A stretch of DNA of 36,296 nucleotides from Lachnospiraceae bacterium (GTDB lineage Bacteria > Bacillota > Clostridia > Lachnospirales > Lachnospiraceae). Shown one piece after another: positions 18,894 to 27,036 of this stretch. A program made the translations under genes and the position numbers. Numbering within the stretch: the first letter of the stretch is position 1; each line of letters opens with the position of its first letter. Location of the stretch: NCBI GenBank assembly GCA_017411305.1, contig JAFQQI010000001.1:1-36296 (forward strand), written 5' to 3'. Below the pieces are notes generated by a model. The model did no database searches and was not told where the DNA came from. It worked only from the letters and a program-made list of their open reading frames with translations.

Positions 18894-21011
18894 TTGGCTG
18901 GAAGAGAATATCCGTTAGAGAGAACCAGAAACATTGGTATTATGGCTCATATCGATGCCGGTAAGACTACAACAACAGAACGTATTCTTTACTATACCGG
19001 TGTTAACTATAAGATTGGTGATACTCATGAAGGTACTGCTACCATGGACTGGATGGAGCAGGAACAGGAAAGAGGTATTACCATTACTTCCGCTGCTACC
19101 ACCTGTCATTGGACTTTGCAGGAAAACTGCAAGGCTAAGCCCGGTGCGTTAGAGCATCGTATCAATATTATTGATACACCTGGCCACGTAGACTTCACTG
19201 TGGAAGTAGAACGTTCACTCCGTGTGCTTGATGGCGCTGTCGGCGTATTTTGTGCAAAGGGTGGTGTTGAACCCCAGTCTGAAAACGTATGGCGTCAGGC
19301 TGATACCTACAACGTTCCCCGTATGGCATTCATCAACAAGATGGATATCCTGGGAGCAAACTTCTACGGTACTGTAGAACAGATTAAGACCAGACTTGGT
19401 AAGAATGCAATCTGCTTACAGTTACCTATCGGTAAAGAAGATGAATTCAAGGGTATCATTGACCTGTTTGAAATGAAGGCTTATATCTACAATGATGACA
19501 AGGGTGATGATATTTCTATCGTTGACATCCCTGAAGATATGGCTGACGAAGCAGAATTATATCGTTCCGAATTAATCGAAAAGATTTGTGAATTAGACGA
19601 CGATTTAATGATGATGTATTTAGAGGGTGAAGAACCTTCTAATGAAGAATTAAAAGCAGTATTGAGAAAAGCTACATGTGAATGTACAGCGATTCCCGTA
19701 TGTTGCGGTACTGCTTACAGAAATAAAGGTGTTCAGAAGTTACTGGATGCCGTTATCGAATTTATGCCTTCACCGTTAGATATCCCTGCTATCAAGGGTA
19801 CTGACTTAGACGGTAATGAAGTAGAAAGACATTCATCTGATGAAGAACCTTTCTCCGCTCTTGCATTTAAGATTATGGCTGACCCCTTCGTTGGTAAGCT
19901 TGCATTCTTCAGAGTTTACTCCGGTACTATGAACTCCGGTTCTTATGTACTGAATGCTACAAAGGGCAAAAAAGAACGTGTTGGACGTATTCTCCAGATG
20001 CACGCAAACAAGAGAGCAGAACTTGACAAAGTTTACTCCGGTGATATTGCAGCTGCAGTTGGATTTAAGTTCACAGCAACAGGTGATACCATCTGTGATG
20101 AACAGCATCCTGTAATCCTTGAGTCTATGGAATTCCCTGAGCCCGTTATCGAGCTCGCTATTGAACCTAAGACTAAGGCCGGTCAGGGCAAGATGGGTGA
20201 AGCTTTAGCAAAGCTTGCTGAAGAAGATCCTACCTTCCGTGCTCATACCGATCAGGAAACCGGACAGACAATCATCGCAGGTATGGGTGAGCTCCATCTT
20301 GAAATCATCGTAGACAGACTTCTTCGTGAATTTAAGGTAGAAGCTAACGTAGGTGCACCTCAGGTTGCTTACAAAGAAACATTTACAAAATCAGTTGAAA
20401 TCGACTCTAAGTACGCTAAGCAGTCCGGTGGTCGTGGTCAGTACGGACATTGTAAGGTTCGTTTTGCTCCCATGGATGCCAACGGCGAAGAACTCTTCAA
20501 GTTCGACTCCGAAGTTGTTGGTGGTGCTATTCCTAAGGAATACATCCCTGCAGTTGGAGAAGGTATCGAAGAAGCTGCTAAGTGTGGTATCCTTGCAGGA
20601 TTCCCCGTACTTGGTGTTCACGCTACCGTATATGATGGTTCTTACCATGAAGTCGACTCTTCAGAAATGGCATTCCACATTGCAGGTTCCATGGCATTCA
20701 AGGAAGCTATGCAGAAGGCAGGCGCAGTACTTCTTGAGCCTATCATGAAGGTAGAAGTAACAATGCCCGAAGAATACATGGGTGATGTTATCGGTGATAT
20801 CAACTCCCGTCGTGGACGTATCGAAGGTATGGATGACCTTGGCGGCGGTAAGATTGTAAGAGCATTCGTTCCTCTTTCTGAAATGTTCGGATACTCTACA
20901 GACCTTCGTTCCAAGACTCAGGGACGTGGTAACTACTCCATGTTCTTCGAGAAATATGAACCTGTACCGAAGAGCGTACAAGAAAAGGTAATCGCAGCTA
21001 AGGCAAAATAA
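18894..21011 (+). CDS. fusA: Elongation factor G, with TTG start
   Basis: 705 residues, slightly longer than the typical 690-700. Domain I contains the GTPase motifs AHIDAGKT (G1), the [10 protein letters not shown] switch I end, DTPGHVDF (G3) and NKMD (G4). Domains II-V follow, with the [17 protein letters not shown] and [12 protein letters not shown] regions and the C-terminal [12 protein letters not shown] drives translocation and ribosome recycling. The start must be TTG 18894: TAAGGAGG lies at 18878-18885, and the N-terminus [19 protein letters not shown] matches the family. The residues [10 protein letters not shown] between G2 and G3 are a short insert seen in some Clostridia. It sits 86 nt after rpsG. 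Confidence 0.98.
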   Translation: MAGREYPLERTRNIGIMAHIDAGKTTTTERILYYTGVNYKIGDTHEGTATMDWMEQEQERGITITSAATTCHWTLQENCKAKPGALEHRINIIDTPGHVDFTVEVERSLRVLDGAVGVFCAKGGVEPQSENVWRQADTYNVPRMAFINKMDILGANFYGTVEQIKTRLGKNAICLQLPIGKEDEFKGIIDLFEMKAYIYNDDKGDDISIVDIPEDMADEAELYRSELIEKICELDDDLMMMYLEGEEPSNEELKAVLRKATCECTAIPVCCGTAYRNKGVQKLLDAVIEFMPSPLDIPAIKGTDLDGNEVERHSSDEEPFSALAFKIMADPFVGKLAFFRVYSGTMNSGSYVLNATKGKKERVGRILQMHANKRAELDKVYSGDIAAAVGFKFTATGDTICDEQHPVILESMEFPEPVIELAIEPKTKAGQGKMGEALAKLAEEDPTFRAHTDQETGQTIIAGMGELHLEIIVDRLLREFKVEANVGAPQVAYKETFTKSVEIDSKYAKQSGGRGQYGHCKVRFAPMDANGEELFKFDSEVVGGAIPKEYIPAVGEGIEEAAKCGILAGFPVLGVHATVYDGSYHEVDSSEMAFHIAGSMAFKEAMQKAGAVLLEPIMKVEVTMPEEYMGDVIGDINSRRGRIEGMDDLGGGKIVRAFVPLSEMFGYSTDLRSKTQGRGNYSMFFEKYEPVPKSVQEKVIAAKAK

Positions 21012-21040
21012 TGTTTTGGTAGCAAAAACAAAAGAAATGC

Positions 21041-21086
21041 TTGAAAATAGCAATAGTTTTTAATATAATCAAATATAGTTGATTAT
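21041..21086 (+). promoter_or_regulatory. tuf promoter with an overlapping perfect dyad
   Basis: TTGAAA (21041-21046) and TATAAT (21064-21069) are separated by 17 bp. A perfect 8-bp inverted repeat, ATAATCAA (21065-21072) and TTGATTAT (21079-21086), begins inside the -10 box. The predicted start site falls in its loop, so it would act as DNA rather than as an RNA hairpin. Confidence 0.7.
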
Positions 21087-21133
21087 TTAAGTAACGTAAA
21101 ATTTTTATTATTAATTTAAGGAGGACTTTAGAA

Positions 21134-22321
21134 ATGGCTAAAGCTAAATTTGACAGATCCAAAACCCATTGTAATATTGGTACCATCGGCCACGTTGACC
21201 ATGGTAAAACAACTTTAACAGCAGCAATCACAAAGGTTCTTGCTGAAAGAGTAGCTGGTAACGAAGCTACAGACTTCGAGAATATCGACAAGGCTCCCGA
21301 AGAAAGAGAAAGAGGTATTACTATCTCTACAGCTCACGTAGAATATTCTACAGAAAACAGACACTACGCTCACGTAGACTGTCCCGGACATGCTGACTAC
21401 GTTAAGAACATGATCACAGGTGCTGCTCAGATGGACGGCGCTATCCTCGTAGTAGCTGCTACTGACGGTGTTATGGCTCAGACAAAGGAACATATCCTTC
21501 TGTCCCGTCAGGTAGGTGTACCTTACATCGTAGTATTCATGAACAAGTGTGATATGGTTGATGACCCTGAACTTCTTGAATTAGTAGAAATGGAAATCAC
21601 AGAACAGCTTGAAGAATACGGATTCAATGATTGTCCTATCGTTAAGGGCTCCGCTCTTAAGGCACTTGAAGATCCTCATGGCGAATGGGGCGACAAGATT
21701 ATGGAACTTATGAGCACAGTTGACGAATATATTCCTGATCCTGAAAGAGCTACAGATAAGCCTTTCCTTATGCCTGTAGAAGACGTATTCACAATCACAG
21801 GTCGTGGTACAGTTGCTACCGGTAGAGTAGAACGTGGTACACTTCACCTCAACGAAGAAGTTGAAATCGTTGGTATTAAGGAAGAAACACGTAAGACTGT
21901 TGTAACAGGTATCGAAATGTTCCGTAAGCTCCTTGATGAAGCTCAGGCTGGTGATAACATCGGTGCACTTCTTCGTGGTGTTCAGAGAACAGAAATCGAA
22001 AGAGGACAGGTACTTTCCAAACCCGGTTCTGTAAAGTGCCATACAAAGTTTACAGCTCAGGTTTACGTTTTAACAAAGGATGAAGGTGGACGTCATACTC
22101 CTTTCTTCAACAACTACAGACCTCAGTTCTACTTCAGAACAACTGACGTTACAGGTGTTTGTAACCTTCCTGCAGGTACAGAAATGTGCATGCCTGGTGA
22201 TAACGTAGAAATGACTATCGAACTGATCCATCCTATCGCTATGGAACAGGGTCTTACATTCGCTATCCGTGAAGGTGGACGTACTGTAGGTTCAGGCCGT
22301 GTTGCTACAATTATCGAATAA
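21134..22321 (+). CDS. tuf: Elongation factor Tu
   Basis: 395 residues, normal length. GTPase motifs are GHVDHGKT (G1), RERGITIS (switch I), DCPGHADY (G3) and NKCD (G4). Domain II contains [13 protein letters not shown]. Domain III ends [15 protein letters not shown]-Tu delivers aminoacyl-tRNA to the ribosome. TAAGGAGG precedes the ATG. It has its own promoter in the 122-nt gap after fusA, in addition to read-through from the str operon. The conjugative element begins immediately after its stop codon, so its native terminator may have been displaced. Confidence 0.98.
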   Translation: MAKAKFDRSKTHCNIGTIGHVDHGKTTLTAAITKVLAERVAGNEATDFENIDKAPEERERGITISTAHVEYSTENRHYAHVDCPGHADYVKNMITGAAQMDGAILVVAATDGVMAQTKEHILLSRQVGVPYIVVFMNKCDMVDDPELLELVEMEITEQLEEYGFNDCPIVKGSALKALEDPHGEWGDKIMELMSTVDEYIPDPERATDKPFLMPVEDVFTITGRGTVATGRVERGTLHLNEEVEIVGIKEETRKTVVTGIEMFRKLLDEAQAGDNIGALLRGVQRTEIERGQVLSKPGSVKCHTKFTAQVYVLTKDEGGRHTPFFNNYRPQFYFRTTDVTGVCNLPAGTEMCMPGDNVEMTIELIHPIAMEQGLTFAIREGGRTVGSGRVATIIE

Positions 22322-22550
22322 TCCAGTAAAATCAAGGCTTTCGGGCTTTTGAGATTGGATTTTGCAACAAAATTGCAACAAAATCGCAACTGCATAGTGC
22401 TGAATAATGCGTTATTGTGCATATTTCAGTAAAAATGTGGTGAATTCAATTTCATAAATTTTGTATCTTAAAGGACATTTTCCAAGTGAAAACAAGGAAG
22501 ATGTCCTTTTTGTGTTGTAGTCAAAATATTATGATTTGGAGGAAATCAGA
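22322..22550. other. ICE left-end region, candidate attL with tandem TTGCAACAAAA repeats
   Basis: No gene. An imperfect dyad around GGCTTTCGGGCTTTTGAG (22336-22353) follows tuf. Two tandem 11-bp copies of TTGCAACAAAA (22362-22372, 22373-22383) and a third partial TCGCAAC (22384-22390) come next. An interrupted inverted repeat around AATAA-tgcg-TTATT lies further on (about 22403-22417). Tandem direct repeats beside a core dyad are typical of the arm and core sites of tyrosine recombinases. The rest to 22550 is AT-rich, with one strong terminator. Confidence 0.5.
22470..22511 (+). terminator. Strong terminator at the ICE left end
   Basis: A 14-bp stem, AAAGGACATTTTCC (22470-22483) with GGAAGATGTCCTTT (22496-22509, one G-U pair), is followed by a short T-run. 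It should block tuf transcription from entering the ICE genes. Confidence 0.85.
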
Positions 22551-22619
22551 ATGAATAATACAGCGTTAGGTGCAGGAGCGAGAAAGCTCAATATATTATC
22601 TGAACAGCGATGCACATGA
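22551..22619 (+). CDS. 22-residue ORF, possible leader peptide
   Basis: A short ORF (MNNTALGAGARKLNILSEQR, then CT) with TTGGAGG 10 nt upstream. It lies between the left-end terminator and the DUF3970-like gene. The good ribosome binding site is the main support. The peptide resembles no family I can name. It may be a leader peptide that affects translation of the next gene, which starts 20 nt further on, or a chance ORF. Confidence 0.3.
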   Translation: MNNTALGAGARKLNILSEQRCT

Positions 22620-22638
22620 GAGCATGGAGGAGTGTTGA

Positions 22639-22815
22639 ATGTTAAAAGTTAGATTGATGGGAACAAAGAATGATATTAAGTGGTTTGGGAAGATATTACA
22701 GAGAAATCCCAAGATAGAAGTAACAGAGTTTTCAGATGTATACCCGAATAAGGGTACAAAGAGATTCCACAGAGCATATGTGGAGGTAAAGAAACGGAAC
22801 ATAAAGGAACAGTAG
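22639..22815 (+). CDS. DUF3970-like small protein
   Basis: A 58-residue protein beginning MLKVRLMGTKNDIKWFGKIL, with ATGGAGGAG upstream. A conserved-looking middle reads EVTEFSDVYPNKGTKRFHRAYVEV, followed by a basic end. This matches my recollection of DUF3970, a small Firmicutes family often found on mobile elements next to ParA. Function is unknown. It is 19 nt before parA and in the same direction, so co-transcription is likely. Confidence 0.65.
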   Translation: MLKVRLMGTKNDIKWFGKILQRNPKIEVTEFSDVYPNKGTKRFHRAYVEVKKRNIKEQ

Positions 22816-22834
22816 AAAACAAAGGAGAATTATC

Positions 22835-23620
22835 ATGTGTAGAGTAATCGCAATCGCTAATCAGAAAGGTGGAGTAGGAAAGACCACCACAAGTATCAAT
22901 TTAGGAGTTGGTTTGGCTAGATTAGGTCAAAGAGTATTGTTGGTAGACGCTGACCCGCAGGGGCATTTAACCCTCGGATTGGGTTTTCCAAAGAATTTGA
23001 AAGTAACATTAAAAAATATGATGGAAAACATCATTATGGGCATTGAATTTGAGCCTAGAGAGGCTATTTTAAGCCATAAAGAGGGCGTAGATGTGATTCC
23101 GTCCAATAAGTTGCTTACAGGCATGGATATGTCGTTAATCACGGTTGATGACCGGGAATGTGTTTTAAAGGAGTATCTGGAGCTGTTACAAGATGATTAT
23201 GATTATATTATCATCGACTGTATGCCGTCACTCGGTATGCTGACCATAAATGCAATGACAGCAGCAAACAGTGTCTTAATTCCGGTACAGCCACAGTTTT
23301 ATGCAGCAGACGGTCTTACGGAGCTTTTAAAGGTATATAAGGGCACAAAACAGCGTTTTAATCCGGAAATAGAGATAGAGGGTATTCTGTTTACAATGGA
23401 TGCAAGCAGATACAACAATTCAAAGAGAAATAAGAAAGCGGTACATACCGCTTATGGAAATGATGTAAATATATTTGCGGATGCCATACCGAGGTCGGAA
23501 GCCATTGCAGAGATTGCTTCTGAAGGCGTGAGTATCTTTGAATATGACCGTCAGAGTAAAGGCGCAGAAAGCTACGAAAAACTGGCAAGGGAGGTGTTAA
23601 GTCATGCGAAAACCAAATAA
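22835..23620 (+). CDS. parA: ParA-family partition ATPase (Soj-like)
   Basis: 261 residues. The deviant Walker A motif KGGVGKTTTSINLG lies at about residues 11-24, with the signature Lys. It is followed by DADPQGHLT (Walker A' region), then DYIIIDCMPSLGMLTINAM (Walker B and switch) and IPVQPQFYAADG. Such ATPases form patterns on the nucleoid and position DNA bound by ParB. AAAGGAG precedes the ATG. The stop overlaps parB by 17 nt, indicating translational coupling. On ICEs, ParAB stabilises the excised, replicating circle or aids maintenance; this role is inferred here. Confidence 0.93.
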   Translation: MCRVIAIANQKGGVGKTTTSINLGVGLARLGQRVLLVDADPQGHLTLGLGFPKNLKVTLKNMMENIIMGIEFEPREAILSHKEGVDVIPSNKLLTGMDMSLITVDDRECVLKEYLELLQDDYDYIIIDCMPSLGMLTINAMTAANSVLIPVQPQFYAADGLTELLKVYKGTKQRFNPEIEIEGILFTMDASRYNNSKRNKKAVHTAYGNDVNIFADAIPRSEAIAEIASEGVSIFEYDRQSKGAESYEKLAREVLSHAKTK

Positions 23621-24479
23621 GGATATTCAGCTTACCACCTATCAGGATTTGCTTGGTGTAGAGGAAAATACGGGAGCCGGAACGGAAAAAGTAGTGATTG
23701 CTCCATTGACAGAGTTATTTGATTTCAAAGACCACCCGTTTAAGGTGCTTGATGATGAAAAGATGGAAGAAACCACAGAAAGTATTCGTCAGCATGGTGT
23801 ACTTGTTCCGGGTATCGCAAGACCGAGAACAGGTGGCGGTTATGAGTTAATTGCCGGACATCGAAGGAAAAGAGGTTCTGAAAGAGCCGGAAAGTCGGAA
23901 ATGCCGATTATTGTAAGAAACTACACCGATGATGAAGCTACGATTATCATGGTGGATTCCAATATCCAGCGTGAGGATATTTTACCAAGCGAAAAGGCAA
24001 AAGCCTATAAGATGAAATATGAAGCAATGAGACATCAGGGAAAGAAAGCCGGAATGAATACGCTTGATAAGGTGGGCGAAGCTGCCGGAGAGAACGCAAA
24101 AAAGGTACAGAGGTATATCTGGTTGTCCCGGCTATCGGATGAGCTTCTTGATATGGTGGATAAGAAGAAATTAGGCTTTTCACAGGGCGTAGATATTTCC
24201 TTTTTATCAGAGGATGAACAGCAGTGGGTGCAGGTCATTTTAGAGGAGCAGGGATGTAATGTAAGTACAGTACAGTCCGGGAAACTCAAGGAATATGGTA
24301 AAAGGGGAGAGCTTACCTTTGCGATGGTTCGCCTGATCCTAACGGAAGAAAAGCCAAAGGAAAGAAAAGTAACACTGAAAGCTGACAAAATCAGCAAGTA
24401 TTTTGAAGAAGATTACAGCAGTGAAGAAATAGAAAAAATCATCATTCAGTTGTTGGATGAATGGAAGAACAGACAATAG
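23604..24479 (+). CDS. parB: ParB/Spo0J-family centromere-binding protein
   Basis: 291 residues. The N-terminal ParB/Srx domain includes HPFKVLDDEKMEETTESIRQHGVLVPGIARPR and the AGHRRKRGSERAG box, which corresponds to the CTP-binding GERR-type motif of ParB. An IQREDILPSEKAKAY segment follows, then a central HTH region (about residues 140-200), and a Lys/Glu-rich C-terminus for dimerisation. It should bind a palindromic site and spread. It overlaps parA. No canonical chromosomal parS (TGTTTCACGTGAAACA) is seen in the window, but a 25-bp palindrome repeated four times across the element is a candidate target. That pairing is inference. Confidence 0.9.
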   Translation: MRKPNKDIQLTTYQDLLGVEENTGAGTEKVVIAPLTELFDFKDHPFKVLDDEKMEETTESIRQHGVLVPGIARPRTGGGYELIAGHRRKRGSERAGKSEMPIIVRNYTDDEATIIMVDSNIQREDILPSEKAKAYKMKYEAMRHQGKKAGMNTLDKVGEAAGENAKKVQRYIWLSRLSDELLDMVDKKKLGFSQGVDISFLSEDEQQWVQVILEEQGCNVSTVQSGKLKEYGKRGELTFAMVRLILTEEKPKERKVTLKADKISKYFEEDYSSEEIEKIIIQLLDEWKNRQ

Positions 24480-24494
24480 GAAGGGGGACGCAAA

Positions 24495-25559
24495 ATGGAT
24501 AACGGTTTGAAATTCGATTATTATTACGGAGCGGAAGCAGAACAGTTTTCCTTCTACCGTGTTCCAAGATTACTAATTAAGGATGAGCGTTTCAAAGGGT
24601 TATCCAGTGATGCAAAACTTCTTTATGGTCTGATGCTTGACAGAATGTCATTATCAATAAAAAATGGCTGGTTTGATGATGAAAACAGGGCATATATCCA
24701 TTATACGGTAGAAAACATCATGGAAGATTTAGGATGTGCCAGAGCCACTTGTGCAAAGGTCATTGCAGAGCTTGACAGTAAAAAAGGGATTGGTCTGATT
24801 GAGAAAAAAAGGCAGGGACTTGGGAAACCGGATATTATTTATGTGAAGAATTTTGTTGTGGTTGAGCAGAATATACAACCGGAACGAACTGAAAAAGAAC
24901 CCGCTAATACTGATGTTTCCGCAGAAGTTCAAGAATTGAATGACAAGAAATTCAATAATCAGACTTCCAGAAGTTCAAAAACTGAACTTCAAGAAATTCA
25001 AAATGCAGACTTCCGGAGGTTCAATAATCAGACCTCTGGAAGTTCAGAAACTGAATGTGCAGACGTTCAGGAAGTGAACCCTAATTATAACAATACTAAT
25101 TATACTGATTTGAGTTATAACAATCCTATCTATCAATCGGATAGTGACGCAGAAAGAGGGATGGATGGGATGGATGATGTCAATGCATACATAGAAATCA
25201 TAAAAGAGAATATTGAATATGAGCATCATATGAAGTATAGTTCTTATCAGGATAAAGGCTTGTATGATGAATTGTTTGACGTGATTTGTGAGGTGGTATG
25301 TGTAAAGCATAAAACCGTAAAAATCGGCGGGGATGATTACCCGTATGAGTTGGTAAAATCAAAGTTCCTAAAACTGAACAGTTCACATCTTGAATATGTG
25401 ATTGGATGTATGCGAAATACCACAAGTAAGATAGTAAATATCAAGGCATATATGGTGACTGCGCTTTATAATGCGTCAAGTACCATGAATCATTATTACC
25501 AGCAGGAAGTACAACATGATATGTATGGAGGTGGATGGAATGAGAAAGGTATTGTTTAA
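24495..25559 (+). CDS. repA: Replication initiator protein A (RepA N-terminal family)
   Basis: 354 residues. The N-terminal 120 or so residues are the RepA_N winged-helix domain: FSFYRVPRLLIKDERFKGLS, SDAKLLYGLMLDRMSLS, the ENIMEDLGCARATCAKVIAEL recognition segment, and GLIEKKRQGLGKPDIIYVKNF. The middle (about residues 140-200) is low-complexity and repetitive with FNNQTS units. The C-terminal domain (MKYSSYQDKGLYDELFDVICE onward) resembles the conserved end of the initiators of Lachnospiraceae ICEs. Proteins of this family start plasmid-type replication. The repetitive middle encodes seven DNA iterons with a 23-bp period, probably the origin itself. AGGAAGGGGG precedes the start, 15 nt after parB. 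Confidence 0.88.
   Translation: MDNGLKFDYYYGAEAEQFSFYRVPRLLIKDERFKGLSSDAKLLYGLMLDRMSLSIKNGWFDDENRAYIHYTVENIMEDLGCARATCAKVIAELDSKKGIGLIEKKRQGLGKPDIIYVKNFVVVEQNIQPERTEKEPANTDVSAEVQELNDKKFNNQTSRSSKTELQEIQNADFRRFNNQTSGSSETECADVQEVNPNYNNTNYTDLSYNNPIYQSDSDAERGMDGMDDVNAYIEIIKENIEYEHHMKYSSYQDKGLYDELFDVICEVVCVKHKTVKIGGDDYPYELVKSKFLKLNSSHLEYVIGCMRNTTSKIVNIKAYMVTALYNASSTMNHYYQQEVQHDMYGGGWNEKGIV
24924..25084. repeat. Seven 23-bp iterons inside repA (candidate origin of replication)
   Basis: Eight-base cores matching GAAGTTCA occur at 24924, 24947 (GAAATTCA), 24970, 24993 (GAAATTCA), 25016 (GAGGTTCA), 25039 and 25062 (GACGTTCA), each exactly 23 bp from the last. Several units carry a second TGAA or CAGACTTCC block at the same offset. 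Because 23 is not divisible by three, the register shifts through the codons, and the protein repeats only every 69 bp. RepA_N plasmid initiators are known to carry their origin as repeats within the rep gene. Confidence 0.8.
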
Positions 25560-25860
25560 AATAATTCTCCCGGTATTTTTGATTGCACTATGGATGATTA
25601 CCTGTTATCCGGTATGTAATAAAGCAGAAGGATTTGACCTGTTTTTATATTGGATTATGGTAGGGTTTCCGTTTGGAATACATAGGATGTGCTTATGGCT
25701 TGTACCAAGAAACTTTGGTATTGGTGGCAGTATAGGTGTATTTGCGCTGAACTGTATTATAGGCGGTCTGATTGGCGGAGTAGTGTTGATTGTTAAGATA
25801 ATCAAGATTATTGCAGAGATGTTTAAAATGATATTGGGAACTTCTGGACAAAATGTCTAA
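25540..25860 (+). CDS. Small membrane protein, possibly DUF6050
   Basis: About 106 residues with three likely membrane spans: FKIILPVFLIALWMITCYPV, LFLYWIMVGFPFGIHRMCLW and IGGSIGVFALNCIIGGLIGG/VVLIVKIIKIIAEM. The YPV, GFPFGIHRM and NCIIGGLIGG segments recall the DUF6050 family of ICE-borne membrane proteins; that name is from memory. ATG 25540 is chosen because GGAGGTGG lies 5 nt upstream; ATG 25516 lies deeper inside repA. It overlaps repA by 20 nt. Its last codons (GTSGQNV) are written within a copy of the element's 25-bp palindrome. Function is unknown. Confidence 0.65.
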   Translation: MRKVLFKIILPVFLIALWMITCYPVCNKAEGFDLFLYWIMVGFPFGIHRMCLWLVPRNFGIGGSIGVFALNCIIGGLIGGVVLIVKIIKIIAEMFKMILGTSGQNV

Positions 25861-25864
25861 AAGT
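25840..25864. repeat. 25-bp ICE palindrome, copy A
   Basis: Left arm ACTTCTGGACA, spacer AAA, right arm TGTCTAAAAGT. It overlaps the last codons and stop of the small membrane protein gene. It differs from copies B and D at 3 positions. Confidence 0.85.
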
Positions 25865-25866
25865 TA

Positions 25867-25905
25867 AAAAAGCTATTGAAACAGAATTTTCAATAGCTTT
25901 TATTC
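25867..25905. terminator. Bidirectional terminator between convergent ICE genes
   Basis: AAAAGCTATTGAAA (from 25868) pairs with TTTCAATAGCTTTT (25888-25901), with A and T tracts on both sides. It serves the repA-side genes and the minus-strand XRE gene. Confidence 0.85.
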
Positions 25906-26115
25906 TTTTTGCGGTTCGTCTGGCACATACTGCATAATATCTTCAACATTACAGTTAAGAATACGACATAAATTGTTGATAGTGATGGTTTTGACTATCA
26001 TATTGTGTTTTAATCGGTGTATTTGAGCTTTATCTACACCATAATCCTTCATTAAAGAATACTGACTGATGTTTTTATCTTTTAAAGTTTCCCATAAACG
26101 GTCATATACAATCAC
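25900..26115 (-). CDS. XRE-family regulator of the ICE
   Basis: 71 residues, essentially one Cro/C1-type HTH: DRLWETLKDKNISQYSLMKD, YGVDKAQIHRLKHN as the recognition helix, and TINNLCRILNCNVEDIMQYV as the closing helices. The start codon is GTG at 26115-26113, with AAGGAG on the minus strand 10 nt ahead. It is divergent from the 26200 gene and ends in the bidirectional terminator. Small XRE proteins at this position in ICEs usually repress transfer genes or themselves, but no operator was identified in the 84-bp divergent gap. Confidence 0.8.
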   Translation of the reverse strand: MIVYDRLWETLKDKNISQYSLMKDYGVDKAQIHRLKHNMIVKTITINNLCRILNCNVEDIMQYVPDEPQKE

Positions 26116-26134
26116 GGAACCACCACTCCTTCAC

Positions 26135-26163
26135 TTGTATTTTATAAGGTATAGAAGTATAAT
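26135..26163 (+). promoter_or_regulatory. Sigma-A promoter for the 26200 gene
   Basis: TTGTAT (26135-26140) and TATAAT (26158-26163) are separated by 17 bp. It lies in the divergent gap opposite the XRE regulator, which could control it. Confidence 0.7.
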
Positions 26164-26199
26164 AATAGGGTGCGTGTACGCAGACCAAGGAGTGAGAAG

Positions 26200-26628
26200 A
26201 TGCAGATACACAAAGGAAAAGATATTGTATATTTTACGTTGTATGATGAAGATTTATTCCCGTACGGAATTGATGTTAATCATATATTGAACCTGAAACC
26301 TTTTAAGGAAAAACTGATATTAGATTTAAAAGATGCCGGAGAGAAGGAATACGGGAAAAAATTAGATTGTGATATTTGTAAGGTAATCCCAAATGCAGAT
26401 GGAAAAGCGGTAGTATTTGGCATAGCGGAAAAATCGAATATTTACTTTATTGAAAACGAATTTACCGAAGAGGAACGTATTATAGATGGAATACAGGAAA
26501 TGTTCCAATTTCTTCCGGATGATAGGATTGATATGGGTATAATGGACGTAGAAGAAAAGAAAGCCTATTTAGAGTTGCTTCGAAGTAAAGAGGGCAGAGA
26601 GATAATCAGACAGGAGTTTTTGCGGTAG
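26200..26628 (+). CDS. Hypothetical ICE protein
   Basis: 142 residues from ATG 26200, chosen for AAGGAG at 26187-26192; an upstream GTG at 26170 lacks a site. The protein is soluble-looking, with a beta-rich start (KGKDIVYFTLYDEDLFPYGI), a central CDICKVIPNADGKAVVFGIA segment with two Cys, and an acidic helical C-terminus. I recognise no family. It has its own promoter and is followed by another small unknown gene, so the two may form a regulatory or accessory unit. Confidence 0.65.
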   Translation: MQIHKGKDIVYFTLYDEDLFPYGIDVNHILNLKPFKEKLILDLKDAGEKEYGKKLDCDICKVIPNADGKAVVFGIAEKSNIYFIENEFTEEERIIDGIQEMFQFLPDDRIDMGIMDVEEKKAYLELLRSKEGREIIRQEFLR

Positions 26629-26649
26629 ATGTAAAAGGGGAATGTAGTA

Positions 26650-26940
26650 ATGGATGAAAGAATGTTTGAGGAACTAAAAGAAGAAATAAGAAAGAACCGC
26701 ATTGTAGAAAAGAATGCCATATTGGGAATTGTGATTCAGGCAATGGAGAAGGGCGGATTTGGAACTTATGACACAATGGTAGTAGTATGTGAAACAGCGG
26801 ATATATTGGATAATGCAGATTATGGGGAAGCAGAGCAGATATATCGAAAGTGGCTACGAGATGCAAGATACGAAAAAAGTGATTTTCGCAGATTTTGTAA
26901 AAAGGTAAAAGATTACATTAACAGAAAATTGGAGAAATAA
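26650..26940 (+). CDS. Hypothetical ICE protein
   Basis: 96 residues, highly charged and mostly helical by eye (MDERMFEELKEEIRKNRIVE at the start, basic KKVKDYINRKLEK at the end). No membrane span, Cys pattern or HTH is obvious. GGGG 12-15 nt before the ATG is a weak ribosome binding site. It lies 21 nt after the preceding unknown gene, so co-transcription is likely. A terminator follows directly. Function is unknown. Confidence 0.65.
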   Translation: MDERMFEELKEEIRKNRIVEKNAILGIVIQAMEKGGFGTYDTMVVVCETADILDNADYGEAEQIYRKWLRDARYEKSDFRRFCKKVKDYINRKLEK

Positions 26941-26949
26941 ACAGCGTTA

Positions 26950-26990
26950 GGGCAGTTATGAACGATTAGAGTTTGTAGCTGCCCTTTTTT
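26950..26990 (+). terminator. Rho-independent terminator before the transfer module
   Basis: GGGCAG (26950-26955) pairs with CTGCCC (26979-26984) across a 23-nt loop, followed by TTTTTT. It separates the maintenance/regulatory genes from the conjugation genes. Confidence 0.75.
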
Positions 26991-26997
26991 ATTGCTT

Positions 26998-27022
26998 ACT
27001 TTTGGACAAAATGTCCAGAAGT
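26998..27022. repeat. 25-bp ICE palindrome, copy B
   Basis: Left arm ACTTTTGGACA, spacer AAA, right arm TGTCCAGAAGT; the arms differ at one base. It sits between the terminator and the GGAAAGGAG site of a short ORF leading into pcfB. Confidence 0.9.
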
Positions 27023-27036
27023 GGAAAGGAGAGAAA

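Noticed and set aside
22322-22390. Native tuf terminator
   Set aside because: The dyad around GGCTTTCGGG pairs poorly and lacks a clean T-run; the real terminator is at 22470-22511.
24924-25084. CRISPR-like array
   Set aside because: The repeat core is only 8 bp with 15-bp intervals, within a coding gene, and there are no cas genes; iterons explain it.
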